Shown here piece after piece: positions 52,962-62,484 of a stretch of 64,000 nucleotides of DNA. The position numbers and the translations under genes are program-made. The stretch's first letter is position 1. Every line of letters begins with the position of its first letter. The notes under the pieces were generated by a model. The model made no database searches, had not been told where the DNA came from, and saw nothing but the letters and a program-made list of their open reading frames with translations. Source of the DNA: an uncultured Eubacterium sp. (GTDB lineage: Bacteria > Bacillota > Clostridia > Lachnospirales > Lachnospiraceae); assembly GCA_910584645.1 (NCBI GenBank), contig CAJUAU010000017.1:3060-67059 (forward strand), read 5' to 3'.

Positions 52962-53861
52962 TCAGGAACCAACGATGGTCCCCCCATTCGGATGAAGCAC
53001 CTGCCCCGTCATATAGCTCGCGTCTTCTGAGGCAAGAAATACGTAACAGGGCGATACCTCACAGGGCTGCCCTGCTCTCTTCATCGGAACCTCTGAGGTC
53101 TTTGACCCAAAGGTGCTTACTTCTTCTGCCGAATAAGATGCCGGGATCAGGGGTGTCCATATGGGACCAGGGGCTACGGCATTTACCCGGATCCCCTTCT
53201 CGGCGAGAGACAGTGAGAGGGATCTTGTCAGGGCGACAATGGCACCCTTGGCAGAACTGTAATCGATGAGATCCTTATTTCCCTCATAGGCAGTAACCGA
53301 CGTGGTATTAATGATGGAACATCCCTTTTTCATATAAGGCAGTGCGTACTGTATCAAATAAAAGAAAGAAAATACATTGTTTCGGAATGTGAACTCAAGC
53401 TGTTCATGGGAAATATCCAATATACTCCTCTGCACGTACTGAACCGCATGGTTATTTACAAGGATGTCCAGGCTCCCAAAGTGATCAACGGTTTTATCCA
53501 CACATATTTTCGCAAAAGCAGGATCTTTTAGATCCCCTTTTAAAAGCAGACATCTTCCACCCAGCTCTTCGATCCTGTCTGCAGTTTCTCTTGCATCCCT
53601 TTCTTCATCATAGTAAACAATAGCAACACAGGCGCCCTCTTTCACAAAATCATAGGCGACGGCCCTTCCTATGCCGCTGTCGCCTCCCGTGACCAGCGCT
53701 GTCTTGTTTTCTAATTTCCCCACCGGCCTGCAGCATTCAGAAAACGGCTGAGGTTTCATTATATATTGAAGTCCCGGCTGTTCCTTCTGATGCTGCGGCG
53801 GAAATGAAGTGGGAAAATCTCTGCATTCGTCCGGCGAATATTGATTGTTAAATGATTTCAT
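52962..53861 (-). CDS. Short-chain dehydrogenase/reductase (YhdF/YdaD-like)
   Basis: 299 residues from ATG 53861 (AAGGAGG before it). N-terminal 45-residue tail (QPGLQYIMKPQPFSE) typical of the Bacillus general-stress SDR group. Rossmann TGGDSGIGRAVAYDF, NNHA in place of NNAG, Ser at INTTSVTAYEG and YSSAK catalytic pair. NAD(P) oxidoreductase; substrate unknown. 106 nt after the nucleoside phosphorylase. Confidence 0.88.
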   Translation of the reverse strand: MKSFNNQYSPDECRDFPTSFPPQHQKEQPGLQYIMKPQPFSECCRPVGKLENKTALVTGGDSGIGRAVAYDFVKEGACVAIVYYDEERDARETADRIEELGGRCLLLKGDLKDPAFAKICVDKTVDHFGSLDILVNNHAVQYVQRSILDISHEQLEFTFRNNVFSFFYLIQYALPYMKKGCSIINTTSVTAYEGNKDLIDYSSAKGAIVALTRSLSLSLAEKGIRVNAVAPGPIWTPLIPASYSAEEVSTFGSKTSEVPMKRAGQPCEVSPCYVFLASEDASYMTGQVLHPNGGTIVGS

Positions 53862-53967
53862 AGTCTGATCCTCCTTATCATATGTTATGCAAGACCAGAC
53901 TATGATGTTAAACCGGGAAGCCGGTACTTCCACTGGTCAAATTCCGCCCCTTTCTTCAGTTGAACTT

Positions 53968-54729
53968 TCACTCCACAACGTACCGTGCCAGTTCCAGCGC
54001 AATATCAAAATGCCCTGTATCATGCTGCGTCCCTTCCGTCTGCCCTTCTTTTTGCCTGCTATCCCATTCGGGTGCGTCAAGTAAATCACCACTGGTAAAA
54101 AAGGTATAAAAATCAAGTCCCCGGAAGTCACACACCGCCTGCAGCGCCGCACATTCCATTTCCACGGAGATACAACCATCTGCTTTTCGTTTTTCAAAGT
54201 TATTTCTGGTCTCTCTGTAGATGGCATCCGTTGTCCACGTTTTTCCTTTTATATGGGGGAGACCATTTTCCTCCATGAATTGGGCAACCGTATTCGCATT
54301 TTTTACTGTGATATAATCCGATGCAGGTACGTAATGATAGGAGGTTCCCTCATCCCGGTAAGCCTCCGTGGGGATCATGACCTTCCCATGGGCGATTTCC
54401 TTATTGAGACAGCCGGCGCCGCCAAATACCACATACTTTTCTGTCTGCAGGTCAGAAAGCGTATCTTCTATCATACCGACGCATGCCGGTCCTCCCACAT
54501 ACGTTTTAAAAAATGCAAATTGTTTTCCTTTGTAACCAATACCATAAACCGGAGTCTCGCCTGTGGCGGACCACAAGGAAGCAATCTTCCTGCACTCATA
54601 ATTTGCCAGGACAAATTCCTCGATCGTAAAGGAAAACGTCATAATGCATGCATCTACCCTAGGGGCATTCTCTTTGCGGCATGGATTGATAATAGCCTGC
54701 GACTGATTGTCAAATGTTTCTGTTATCAT
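53968..54729 (-). CDS. Nucleoside phosphorylase (PNP/UDP family)
   Basis: 253 residues, PNP_UDP_1 fold. Phosphate and substrate motifs: VVFGGAGCLNKEIAHGKV near 105 and ISVEMECAALQAVCDF near 190, the latter typical of the family. Substrate (uridine, purine nucleoside or other) is not readable; N-terminal part is atypical. ATG preceded by AAGGAGAAAGAATT. Behind a 390-nt leader with T-box features and a terminator; SDR follows. Confidence 0.85.
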   Translation of the reverse strand: MITETFDNQSQAIINPCRKENAPRVDACIMTFSFTIEEFVLANYECRKIASLWSATGETPVYGIGYKGKQFAFFKTYVGGPACVGMIEDTLSDLQTEKYVVFGGAGCLNKEIAHGKVMIPTEAYRDEGTSYHYVPASDYITVKNANTVAQFMEENGLPHIKGKTWTTDAIYRETRNNFEKRKADGCISVEMECAALQAVCDFRGLDFYTFFTSGDLLDAPEWDSRQKEGQTEGTQHDTGHFDIALELARYVVE

Positions 54730-54819
54730 AATTCTTTCTCCTTATAAATTAGTATTTCCGAAATCAGCTCACATCGTCATTTTGTCTTTCTGTTCATATC
54801 TGCCTCACAGCATTAAAAA

Positions 54820-55119
54820 GAACAGCCTCTTTGTAATATTACAAATGCCGGCTGTTCAAATGTTCTTCTGAAGCGTATATAAAATCCACTGTAATAACAG
54901 ATAAAATACTATCCATCCATTTACGACATACCAACATATGCGTTCTCTGTTACGGGAGAAAACCGTCAGCATCTACTTGCAATTGCTTTCGTGCTGCAAC
55001 TCGGGAGGGATTTTATATTTACTCTGTTCGTACCGTTTCTCAGCAAACACGGCTCTCTGTAACTATAAAAATAAATATACTGTCTCCGTCATCGTCTTTC
55101 TGATTTCAAATGATAAATT
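54820..55119 (-). promoter_or_regulatory. T-box-like leader of the nucleoside phosphorylase
   Basis: Minus strand, in order: GACGGAGACAGTA, CAGAGAGCCGTG, GCTGAGAAACGG, CCCTCCCGAGTTGC, AAGTAGATGCTGACGG and TTTTCTCCCGT, the consensus run of T-box stem I to stem III. A TGGTA element (near 54930, TTGGTATGTCG) is a degraded T-box core, and a terminator follows: GAACAGCC/GGCTGTTC (54857-54850 with 54827-54820) then TTTTT. An ATC triplet (55011-55009) sits six nt before the conserved GAG, where the specifier is expected (Ile), tentatively. Transcript about 390 nt from the promoter to the gene. Confidence 0.65.
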
Positions 55120-55125
55120 TATAAC

Positions 55126-55154
55126 AGTATATAGCATAAACCGATACATGTCAA
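55126..55154 (-). promoter_or_regulatory. Promoter of the T-box-like leader
   Basis: Minus strand: -35 TTGACA (55154-55149), 17-nt spacer, -10 TATACT (55131-55126). Near consensus. Confidence 0.85.
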
Positions 55155-55257
55155 GTGTTGCTTCTTTCTCATAAATTCTAATGCTTTTCAGGCATATAAT
55201 CCTTTTTTCTTTTCACCCCTTTTCATCCAACCTAGGTTCATTTTCAAATATGTTTCT

Positions 55258-55980
55258 TTAATCCCACCAGAAATACCAGACATCGGATTCTGCAAGCCCG
55301 GCTGCCAGCTCAGACACCTTATAGGTAAGGGTTCCCTGATCAATCCGGTCCGGGCAGAAGGCATAATGCTCCGTGGCAGCCTCGATGCTGTCCACATTGT
55401 TTAATCCGAAAGGAGCATAAAACTCCATAACATCATGGGTAAAAACTGCGGGAACTGCCTTGTACTTCTCATACCAGTATTTACATACCGCAATCATTTC
55501 CTCTGGCATTGGGCACTCATTCCACCCGCCCATCGGCAGGTATCCAACGATCTCCCATGGGTTTTTGACAGGGATCTCCAACAGCAGGGTATCCGCCTCT
55601 AACATTCCATCATCAAAAGAGATGTATCCGGAAAATCTATGCAGCACTTCGCCTTCTGTCTCTTCTCCAATAAAGTCTTCCCATTCCCCATCTTCAAACT
55701 CTTCGGTATACTCCTCCAGTCGTTCCTTTAAAATATCTTTACCATTATCTTTGCAGCCACGAATAATCTCTTCTCTGTCATATTCTTCACCTGCCACCTC
55801 CTCCAGCCAATCCACTGCACATTCATCCAAACAGATAATTGCCGGATAAAAACCATCCTCCTTACCTCTTGCTAAGGCTGCTTTATACGCCTGATCCACT
55901 AATTCGGGACGGCTCCCTTTTTCAAATACGGTATAGCTGCAGCCAAAGCTTTCTGCCATTTTCTTTGTTGTTTCATCCAT
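55258..55980 (-). CDS. DUF4253 domain protein
   Basis: 240 residues from ATG 55980 (AAAGGAGGAAAGAGTT before it). Acidic overall. The C-terminal 110 residues match DUF4253: GYLPMGGWNECPMPEEM, HDVMEFYAPFG, ATEHYAFCPDRIDQG and a final WYFWWD. Function not established. No toxin or secretion gene is next to it. 55181-55257 downstream holds no clear terminator. Confidence 0.8.
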   Translation of the reverse strand: MDETTKKMAESFGCSYTVFEKGSRPELVDQAYKAALARGKEDGFYPAIICLDECAVDWLEEVAGEEYDREEIIRGCKDNGKDILKERLEEYTEEFEDGEWEDFIGEETEGEVLHRFSGYISFDDGMLEADTLLLEIPVKNPWEIVGYLPMGGWNECPMPEEMIAVCKYWYEKYKAVPAVFTHDVMEFYAPFGLNNVDSIEAATEHYAFCPDRIDQGTLTYKVSELAAGLAESDVWYFWWD

Positions 55981-56021
55981 AACTCTTTCCTCCTTTTGGA
56001 TACAATAACTCAGCGCCCTGC

Positions 56022-56048
56022 ACAAACAACCTTGTTGCGCATAAAATG
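56022..56048 (+). promoter_or_regulatory. Possible sigma-K-type promoter of the collagen-like gene
   Basis: AC (56022), 16 nt, CATAAAATG (56040-56048), close to the mother-cell sigma-K pattern AC-N16-CATAnnnTA. It fits a spore-coat role, but the match is short. Confidence 0.35.
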
Positions 56049-56084
56049 AAATAAAATACTTATGATTCAGGAGAAATAAATAAA

Positions 56085-56696
56085 ATGCGTTTTATTCCTA
56101 ATAAATCATGTTGCAATTCATGCTGTGAGGGACCACCTGGACCTCCTGGTCCTAAAGGAAAGCCTGGTCCTGCAGGACCTCCAGGGCCTCAGGGTGAAAC
56201 TGGGCCACAGGGGCCTCCAGGTGAAATTGGACCACAGGGACCGGCAGGATCCGGGGTAGAACCAGCGTTTTTCAATGCTGTAATATCGGGTGGTTATCAG
56301 ACTATCCCTCCAGAGGGCGATGTTAACTTTCTAATCGCATATCAGTCCGGTGATTTTTCATTTACCCCAAATACAGCGGAGATTACCGTTAATACCGGAG
56401 GCGTCTACCGGATCGACTACTCCTTATTGATTCGTCCGTCTTCCGGATTACTCAATATTGCTTATGCAGTAGCTATTAATGGATCAGAAAATCCATTGTC
56501 CTTTTTTGGCACTTATTCTGATGAGCTTACAGATAAAGAACGCACTCTGTTAACAGGCATGTTCATTACCTCGATCGAAGCCGGTTCAACTGTCGTACTT
56601 CGCAATAAATCCTCCAGTACAGATCATCTGGCCGGGACGGGAATTGACAATCAGGCTGTCAATCATGCTTCCATCTTATTACAGCGAATTGCTTAG
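56085..56696 (+). CDS. Collagen-like protein with BclA-like C-terminal domain
   Basis: 203 residues. N-terminus with two Cys pairs ([10 protein letters not shown]), then 13 Gly-X-Y triplets (about 17-55, [16 protein letters not shown] and on), then a beta-rich C-terminal domain (about 58-203: [28 protein letters not shown]) like the trimeric jelly-roll tips of exosporium collagens. No signal peptide, as in BclA-type exosporium proteins. AGGAG stands 11 nt before the ATG. A spore-surface role is inferred from this organisation. Confidence 0.8.
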   Translation: MRFIPNKSCCNSCCEGPPGPPGPKGKPGPAGPPGPQGETGPQGPPGEIGPQGPAGSGVEPAFFNAVISGGYQTIPPEGDVNFLIAYQSGDFSFTPNTAEITVNTGGVYRIDYSLLIRPSSGLLNIAYAVAINGSENPLSFFGTYSDELTDKERTLLTGMFITSIEAGSTVVLRNKSSSTDHLAGTGIDNQAVNHASILLQRIA

Positions 56697-56993
56697 TCTC
56701 ATAAACTTAGCTCAACGGCGCGAAGCGCAGAACAAAACAGGGTTCAAATTGACATCACCAAGCTAAATTCATTGCTTATTTTAGTGTATCATATGTATTC
56801 CCAAAAGACAATACAGGATATAGGGGAATCCCCCCCTTAGAAGTCCCTATAAAGGCTTTTGCTGATCGTGTTATCCTGACAGGATTCATTCACATATATT
56901 TATGGGAACCATCGTTAAAAAATTCTCCGGCTTCCCGGATATAGCGGTCAATATGGTAAATCGGCTTATTTTTTTCACTTGATTGCTTGGCTA
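56697..56993. other. Non-coding stretch after the collagen-like gene
   Basis: 297 nt with no open frame I can support. Holds minor dyads (GCGC-GAA-GCGC near 56720; ATCCT-GAC-AGGAT near 56873) and no clear terminator for the collagen-like gene. Confidence 0.5.
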
Positions 56994-57022
56994 TTGACAA
57001 ATCTGCATTTTGATGCTACTAT
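56994..57022 (+). promoter_or_regulatory. Promoter of the threonine T-box transcript
   Basis: -35 TTGACA (56994-56999), 17-nt spacer, -10 TACTAT (57017-57022). Confidence 0.8.
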
Positions 57023-57028
57023 GTCAAA

Positions 57029-57288
57029 TTATTAGCATAAGAAAAAGCGATGCTGGAAACAAGTAGCATATTAATAGCAGACAGAGAGAGCAGCATTTGG
57101 TGGAAGATGCTTATGTGAATTGTATGTGAAAACCATTCTTGAGCTGTAATACTGAAAATAGATGTAAGTATTACCGTACACCTGCGTTAAAGGTTAGGAT
57201 TTGTTAGAATCTGAAGTGAAAAATTGAGGTGGAACCTTGCAATAAGCACCCTTAAAGATACATTAAAAGTGTCTTTAAGAGTGCTTTT
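57029..57288 (+). promoter_or_regulatory. T-box riboswitch, specifier ACC (Thr)
   Basis: All parts present in order: AGACAGAGAGAGCAGC (stem I), specifier triplet ACC at 57132-57134 followed by six nt and GAGCTG, GATGTAAGTATTACCG, the T-box core GAGGTGGAACC (57226-57236) and a terminator AAGCAC..CTTAAAGATAC/GTGTCTTTAAG..GTGCTT with TTTT (57244-57288). ACC is a threonine codon, which agrees with the thrS remains that follow. Leader looks intact. Confidence 0.9.
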
Positions 57289-57334
57289 CTTATGTTGATA
57301 AAAAAATATTTTATTCAAGAAAGGACACAGTAAA

Positions 57335-57556
57335 ATGAAAGATGGTCCCATCTATTGCAGATGGATTTTACTTTGATTTTGACTTCCATTTTTCAGAAGA
57401 AAATCTTGCGGAAATGCCCACATCTTTATAACACAAGAGCAGATACAGGATGAGATAAAAGGGGTTGTCCGCCTGATAAATGAAGTATAATCTTATTTTG
57501 GATTTAAATATCATGTAGAGTTATCTACAAGACCAGAAAATTCCATTGGAAGCTGA
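57335..57556 (+). pseudogene. thrS: Decayed threonyl-tRNA synthetase, internal deletion
   Basis: Starts ATG after AAAGGACACAG. One frame reads DGFYFDFDFHFSEENLAEMP, the ThrRS editing-domain segment; it is then joined to HIFITQEQIQDEIKGVV, LINEV, a stop, SYFGFKYHVELSTRPENSIG and S, the ThrRS catalytic core after motif 2. Frameshifts and stops are present and several hundred residues are missing at the junction and at both ends. The gene is dead; a functional thrS must lie elsewhere. Confidence 0.9.
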
Positions 57557-57570
57557 AAGCAGTCGGGGCC

Positions 57571-57689
57571 GGGCTGGCGCCCTATAAAAACAAAAGAACA
57601 TCCACCCTCATGAGCAAGCTCATGGGGGAACCCATTTCCTTCCCGCAACGCCTCGGCACTTTACAGTGCCTCGACGTGGCTGGCGCCAC
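57571..57689. repeat. Cluster of palindromic hairpins
   Basis: GGGC-TGGC-GCCC (57571-57582), CCCTCATGAGC-AA-GCTCATGGGGG (57605-57628), GGCACT-TTAC-AGTGCC (57655-57670) and GTGGC-TGGC-GCCAC (57676-57689). GGCTGGCGCC occurs at both ends. No open frame. Fills most of 57557-57698. Confidence 0.6.
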
Positions 57690-57698
57690 ATTGAAATC

Positions 57699-57741
57699 AA
57701 AAAAACACCTATTATGTGCAAGCACAAATATGGTGTTTTTT
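57699..57741. terminator. Bidirectional terminator after the aconitase-family gene
   Basis: AAAAAACACC (57700-57709) with GGTGTTTTTT (57732-57741), enclosing TGTGC/GCACA (57715-57726). T-runs on both strands. Confidence 0.88.
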
Positions 57742-57763
57742 CAATTTCAGCGTTGCTTGTAGC

Positions 57764-60049
57764 TTAACGCTTGTTGTAGTTGATCAGGCAGCCTTTGAGG
57801 ATGATCTCACGTTCGTCATCTGTCAGGGCGCCGAGATGGAGTTCCATCTCTTTCATGCCTTTATTTGCTACATATGCCTTCACGGTATCGTTTTTCTCAA
57901 TAATTGCTTTTTTGATATCTTTGACAAAGATATAATCGTCTTTGTCAAAGGGGAGCTCTCCGTCAAATACGAAGGGCAGCATTCCCCAGTTGATCAGGTT
58001 GGAGCGATATCTCTTTGTGGCGTATTCCCTGGCAATATTTGCCATGCCTCCCAGCACTCGCTGGCAGCTCGCCGCCTGCTCCCTGGCGGATCCATCTCCC
58101 GGTTTTACTGCAAAGATCACGCTTCCGATCTCCGTCTCCTCTGGCTTTACATCGAACTTTTCTGCCACGGCCGCATACACCTGTTTCAATTCCGGGTCCA
58201 CTGCATAGATATCTTCACCGGCAAGACGGGCTTTTTCTGCCTTCTGTACCTCTTTTGCCTTTCCTACATAGGCGGGATCTTTTCTGGAAAGAGTAAACTC
58301 TGCCAGTCCCAGTGGATTGGAACGGTAGGATGAGGTCTCTCCAGAAGGGATCAGCTCGTCGGTTGTCGTAACCGGATCATGGATCATGGAAACTGCCTTC
58401 AAGAGCACATTGTCGGTCAATGGGAACATCTCCGGCCAGTCCACGATATTCGGACCAAACTTGATCTCCACCGAAGGATCTGCCTTTCCGACGCCATTGT
58501 AGACACGGTTCTCGTAAATGGACTTGTCGAAGAAATATTTTGGCTTTTTGAAATTCACATCTATATCCGTAGCCGCTGTCAGGTATCCCTGATTTGCGGC
58601 GGTCGCTGCGATAGAGCGGGCATCCATAAGGGCTACGGAAGCGATCTGGCCGCTTGTCACCTTAGAACCTTCACGGTTCGGGAAGTTACGGGTGGAGTGA
58701 CGGATACTCAATCCACGGTTGCTCGGCACATCTCCGGCACCAAAACATGGTCCGCAGAATGCCGTCCTCACGGTGGCACCTGTCGCCATCAGGTCTGCGA
58801 TGGAACCGTTTTTCACAAGCTCCATGAATACCGGCTGGCTCGCCGGGTATACACTCAGTGAAAATTCATCGGCACCGATATATTTTCCACGGAGAATGTC
58901 CGCCGCATCGCAGATATTTTCAAATCCGCCTCCGGCACATCCGGCGATGACCCCCTGCTCCACATACAATCTGCCGTCGTGAATCTTGTCCGTCAGAGTA
59001 AAGTCGATATCTTTGTTGTTGTCCAGACTCACCAGCGCCTTTTTTTCCACATCCCGCAGGATATCTTCCAGATTGCTGTTTAATTCTTCGATGGAATATA
59101 CATTGCTGGGGTGGAAAGGCATGGCGATCATCGGCTTAACAGCGGACAGATCCACTTCCACCACACCATCGTAATATGCCACTTTCTCCGGCGCAAGCTC
59201 TGCATAATCCTCGCTTCTTCCATGAATGTCATAGAATTCTTTTACCTGGCTGTCCGTTCTCCAGATGGAAGACAGACAGGTGGTCTCTGTAGTCATAACA
59301 TCCACACCGATACGGTAATCCACACTCAGATTGTCAATGCCATCACCAATAAATTCCATCACTTTATTATTAACATAACCATTTTCAAATACCGCGCCAA
59401 TGATGGCAAGGGCAATATCCTGAGGACCCACTCCTTTTTGCGGCTTTCCTGTCAGGTGGATGGCTACCACTCCTGGCATCGGGATGTCGTAGGTCTGCTC
59501 CAGAAGCTGTTTTACGATCTCCGGACCGCCTTCACCCATCGCCATGGTTCCCAATGCACCATATCTCGTATGGCTGTCGGAACCAAGGATCATTTTTCCG
59601 CCTCCCGCCAGCATTTCCCTGGCAAACTGATGAATCACCGCCTGATGAGGAGGCACATAGATCCCGCCGTATTTCTTTGCACAGGAAAGACCAAATACGT
59701 GGTCATCCTCATTGATCGTTCCTCCCACTGCACAGAGGCTGTTGTGGCAGTTTGTCAGAACATAGGGTACTGGGAATTTCTCCAGTCCCGAAGCTCTTGC
59801 TGTCTGTAGAATTCCCACAAAAGTAATATCATGGGAAGTTAATTTATCAAATTTTATTTTAAGCTGCTGCATGTTGTCCGATGTATTATGTGCATTTAAA
59901 ATGCGGTATGCCATCGTCCCTTTTGCAGCCTCCTGCTTGTCTGTCTTTACGCCTGTTCTGCTTTCCACTGCTGCGGCTGCTTCACTGCCATCGGGGATCA
60001 GTTCATTTCCGTTGACAAGATACGCTCCGCCGTCATATAACTTTATCAT
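57764..60049 (-). CDS. Aconitase-family hydratase
   Basis: 761 residues, [4Fe-4S] dehydratase fold like aconitase and E. coli YbhJ. Cluster Cys in [11 protein letters not shown] and in [18 protein letters not shown]; substrate motifs [20 protein letters not shown] near residue 155, [10 protein letters not shown] near 455, and a C-terminal swivel domain ([10 protein letters not shown]). Annotated relatives are called simply hydratase; citrate/aconitate activity is not proven. No isocitrate dehydrogenase or citrate synthase is adjacent. Own promoter 60101-60129. Confidence 0.87.
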   Translation of the reverse strand: MIKLYDGGAYLVNGNELIPDGSEAAAAVESRTGVKTDKQEAAKGTMAYRILNAHNTSDNMQQLKIKFDKLTSHDITFVGILQTARASGLEKFPVPYVLTNCHNSLCAVGGTINEDDHVFGLSCAKKYGGIYVPPHQAVIHQFAREMLAGGGKMILGSDSHTRYGALGTMAMGEGGPEIVKQLLEQTYDIPMPGVVAIHLTGKPQKGVGPQDIALAIIGAVFENGYVNNKVMEFIGDGIDNLSVDYRIGVDVMTTETTCLSSIWRTDSQVKEFYDIHGRSEDYAELAPEKVAYYDGVVEVDLSAVKPMIAMPFHPSNVYSIEELNSNLEDILRDVEKKALVSLDNNKDIDFTLTDKIHDGRLYVEQGVIAGCAGGGFENICDAADILRGKYIGADEFSLSVYPASQPVFMELVKNGSIADLMATGATVRTAFCGPCFGAGDVPSNRGLSIRHSTRNFPNREGSKVTSGQIASVALMDARSIAATAANQGYLTAATDIDVNFKKPKYFFDKSIYENRVYNGVGKADPSVEIKFGPNIVDWPEMFPLTDNVLLKAVSMIHDPVTTTDELIPSGETSSYRSNPLGLAEFTLSRKDPAYVGKAKEVQKAEKARLAGEDIYAVDPELKQVYAAVAEKFDVKPEETEIGSVIFAVKPGDGSAREQAASCQRVLGGMANIAREYATKRYRSNLINWGMLPFVFDGELPFDKDDYIFVKDIKKAIIEKNDTVKAYVANKGMKEMELHLGALTDDEREIILKGCLINYNKR

Positions 60050-60100
60050 CTTATCTCTCCTTTCAAAATGCGTTCCTTACTTCACCCATCTCGATTCAAT

Positions 60101-60129
60101 ATTATACTTCTTATCCCTGTATTTTGCAA
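60101..60129 (-). promoter_or_regulatory. Promoter of the aconitase-family hydratase
   Basis: Minus strand: -35 TTGCAA (60129-60124), 17-nt spacer, -10 TATAAT (60106-60101). Confidence 0.75.
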
Positions 60130-60466
60130 ATAAAATTTAAAAATACGGCAGCTAATGCCGAAAACAAAGTACACACATTCCAAAAGGGGAAGACACCTCC
60201 GCCGAAACTTCAGATTGCAGGAGATATTGAATTTTTGATCCAAACGTAGTATAATAAATTTATTAACCATAAATTGATGCAACTTGCTATTATGAATGCG
60301 TTGAGAATGTCACTTATTACTTAAGTTTTCACAGATTTTGCTCTTAAATAAAGCGGTGGCTCACCCTTTGGAGTAAATTTCCCAGCATACTCCCAGTTTA
60401 TAATAACAGAATCCTTTTTGGAAGCTGCATCGAAAGCAATAAAAGCAGTAAAAGGAGACTATCGCT
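60130..60466. other. Non-coding stretch before the chemotaxis receptor
   Basis: 337 nt without a gene I can support. Holds a minus-strand terminator-like hairpin CGGCA-TTAGC-TGCCG followed by TATTTTTAAATTTT (60160-60146), just upstream of the hydratase promoter, and a TATAAT at 60399-60404 that may be the -10 of the receptor. Confidence 0.5.
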
Positions 60467-62170
60467 ATGGATAAGAAAGAAAGTATTGAAAAAAAACTAA
60501 CTGTTTCGATTTTTAAAGTGTCTATGATCACAGCAGTGGCCGCACTCATCGCACTGATTGCACTGATCATCGTATCAAACCGATACTCTTATGCCCTGAG
60601 TAATTTTGGCTTTGCACAGGGGGATATTGGAAAAACAATGTTTGATTTTGCTGATATCCGCTCATCGCTCCGGGCCACCATCGGATACGACAATGAAGAG
60701 GCGATTCAGGCCGTTGTCGAACAACACGAAGAGATGAAAACCGCATTTTTAAAAGATTTTGCAGAAATCGAAAAAACCATTGTGTCAAAAGAAGGCAGGG
60801 AAACCTATGATGCCCTTCAGAAAGAACTGGATAATTACTGGCAGCTGGATGATAAAATAATGAAACTTGGTGCAACAACTGACAGAGAACAATGCATTCA
60901 GGCACAAGAACTGGCATTGTCTGACCTCGCAGACGTCTACAACAGCATTTACCAAAAACTAGAAGGATTACTTGATGTAAAAGTAACAGAAGGTAACAAA
61001 CTGGGCAGGATCCTTATGATCGTTGGATGGGTTCTTGCCGCAGCAATTCTCGGTATTATTGCTGTTGCACTTGTGATATCCACGAAAATCGGACGCCAGA
61101 TTGCACGAAAAATTTCTATGCCACTGGAAAAACTTGGGGGACGTCTTAAGACCTTCGCCGCCGGGGACCTCTCCTCACCATTTCCTTTGGTTGAGACTGG
61201 CGATGAAGTAGAACATATGGAAAAAGACGCAAGAGAAATGGCGGAAAACCTAAATGCCATTATTTTTGACATCGGTGAGGTACTTGGAGAAATGGCAAAA
61301 GGAAATTATACGGTCCGCTCAAAAGCTTCCGACCGCTATGCTGGCGATTTTCAGAACCTGTACGCTTCCATGCGGGGGCTGAGGGAACAGATGAAAGAGA
61401 CATTATTATCGATTGGCGAGGCTTCTAAACAAGTATCTGCCGGTTCAAATGAACTGGCAAACGCTTCCGAGTGTCTTGCTGAAGGTGCCACTAACCAGGC
61501 AAATTCGGTCGTAGAACTTCATGCAACGATTTCAGATATTACATCAAACATGGAAAAAAGTGCACAGAGTGCGGATGAATCTTATCTGAAAGCGGAACAT
61601 TATGCAGAAGAGGCAGACAACAGCCGAAAAGAAATGGATACAATGATGGCTGCTATGGAACGAATTAACGATGCATCCACAAGAATTGGAGATATCATTA
61701 CCGAAATCGAATCCATCGCCGCCCAGACCAATCTTTTGTCTCTGAATGCCTCTATTGAGGCTGCCAGAGCAGGTGAGGCCGGAAAGGGATTTGCTGTGGT
61801 CGCTGACCAGATCCGCGAACTGGCAGACCAGAGCGCGAAAGCAGCTGTTGATACGAGAGAGCTGATTGAGGCTTCCATCAAAGAAGTATCTGAAGGAAAT
61901 AATATTGCAGACCATGCCTCCAGCGCAATTGAAGCTGTTGTGGAAGGCATCAAACAGATTGCAGATTTCTCTAAAAATCTGAAAATTATGATGAACGACC
62001 AGGCAGAGGCCATGCATCAGGCAGAGCTGGGCATCAACCAAATTTCAGGAGTGGTAGAAAGTAATGCCGCTACTGCCGAAGAGGCAGCTGCAACAAGTGA
62101 ACAATTATCCTCCCAGGCCGTTATGCTTGACAAGCTTGTCGGACAGTTCCAACTGACAAAGCAGGAATAA
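60467..62170 (+). CDS. Methyl-accepting chemotaxis protein
   Basis: 567 residues. Membrane helix 1 (about 15-38), extracytoplasmic four-helix-type sensor (about 40-180), helix 2 (about 183-207), HAMP (about 208-262), then a long coiled signalling domain with the conserved hairpin tip [31 protein letters not shown] follows AAAGGAG. No other chemotaxis or flagellar genes are in view; the ligand is unknown. The extracellular sensor has no motif I can place. Confidence 0.93.
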   Translation: MDKKESIEKKLTVSIFKVSMITAVAALIALIALIIVSNRYSYALSNFGFAQGDIGKTMFDFADIRSSLRATIGYDNEEAIQAVVEQHEEMKTAFLKDFAEIEKTIVSKEGRETYDALQKELDNYWQLDDKIMKLGATTDREQCIQAQELALSDLADVYNSIYQKLEGLLDVKVTEGNKLGRILMIVGWVLAAAILGIIAVALVISTKIGRQIARKISMPLEKLGGRLKTFAAGDLSSPFPLVETGDEVEHMEKDAREMAENLNAIIFDIGEVLGEMAKGNYTVRSKASDRYAGDFQNLYASMRGLREQMKETLLSIGEASKQVSAGSNELANASECLAEGATNQANSVVELHATISDITSNMEKSAQSADESYLKAEHYAEEADNSRKEMDTMMAAMERINDASTRIGDIITEIESIAAQTNLLSLNASIEAARAGEAGKGFAVVADQIRELADQSAKAAVDTRELIEASIKEVSEGNNIADHASSAIEAVVEGIKQIADFSKNLKIMMNDQAEAMHQAELGINQISGVVESNAATAEEAAATSEQLSSQAVMLDKLVGQFQLTKQE

Positions 62171-62198
62171 TCCAATTATAAAACAGTTTATACAACCC

Positions 62199-62245
62199 AA
62201 AGACATCCTCTGCAGACAGACAAAGATCTGCAAAAGATGTCTTTT
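62199..62245 (+). terminator. Terminator of the chemotaxis receptor gene
   Basis: AAAGACATC (62199-62207) with GATGTCTTT (62236-62244), inner TGCAGA/TCTGCA stem, then TTTTG. Confidence 0.75.
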
Positions 62246-62301
62246 GTGGTTTCACATCCTTCTATCATAAAAAAATACGAAAACTTGATACAAAAACAAT
62301 A

Positions 62302-62330
62302 TTGTAATTTATAATAATATGTTGTACAAT
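62302..62330 (+). promoter_or_regulatory. Promoter of pyrB-pyrI
   Basis: -35 TTGTAA (62302-62307), 17-nt spacer, -10 TACAAT (62325-62330). TTGATA (62285-62290) with TATAAT further on is an overlapping alternative. Confidence 0.55.
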
Positions 62331-62456
62331 ATTTAAAATAAAAGAAAAACAAAAACATAAGAAAGAAGCCCTTGCAGGGCGGATCCTGTATCTGTTTAAG
62401 AAATATGGGAAGACCGTTCATGCAAAAAATTTGTGCTAAAAATCAATGTGATAGAA

Positions 62457-62471
62457 CCGTTTTGCAAACGG
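62457..62471 (+). promoter_or_regulatory. Hairpin abutting the pyrB ribosome site
   Basis: CCGTTT (62457-62462), loop TGC, AAACGG (62466-62471), ending where GGAGTGAGG begins. Another small stem GCCCT/AGGGC lies at 62368-62380. No PyrR-binding consensus or terminator was recognised in the leader. Confidence 0.4.
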
Positions 62472-62484
62472 AGTGAGGTATTTT

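Noticed and set aside
62331..62484. PyrR attenuator or T-box in the pyrB leader
   Set aside because: No PyrR-binding consensus, no terminator and no T-box core in the leader; only small hairpins.
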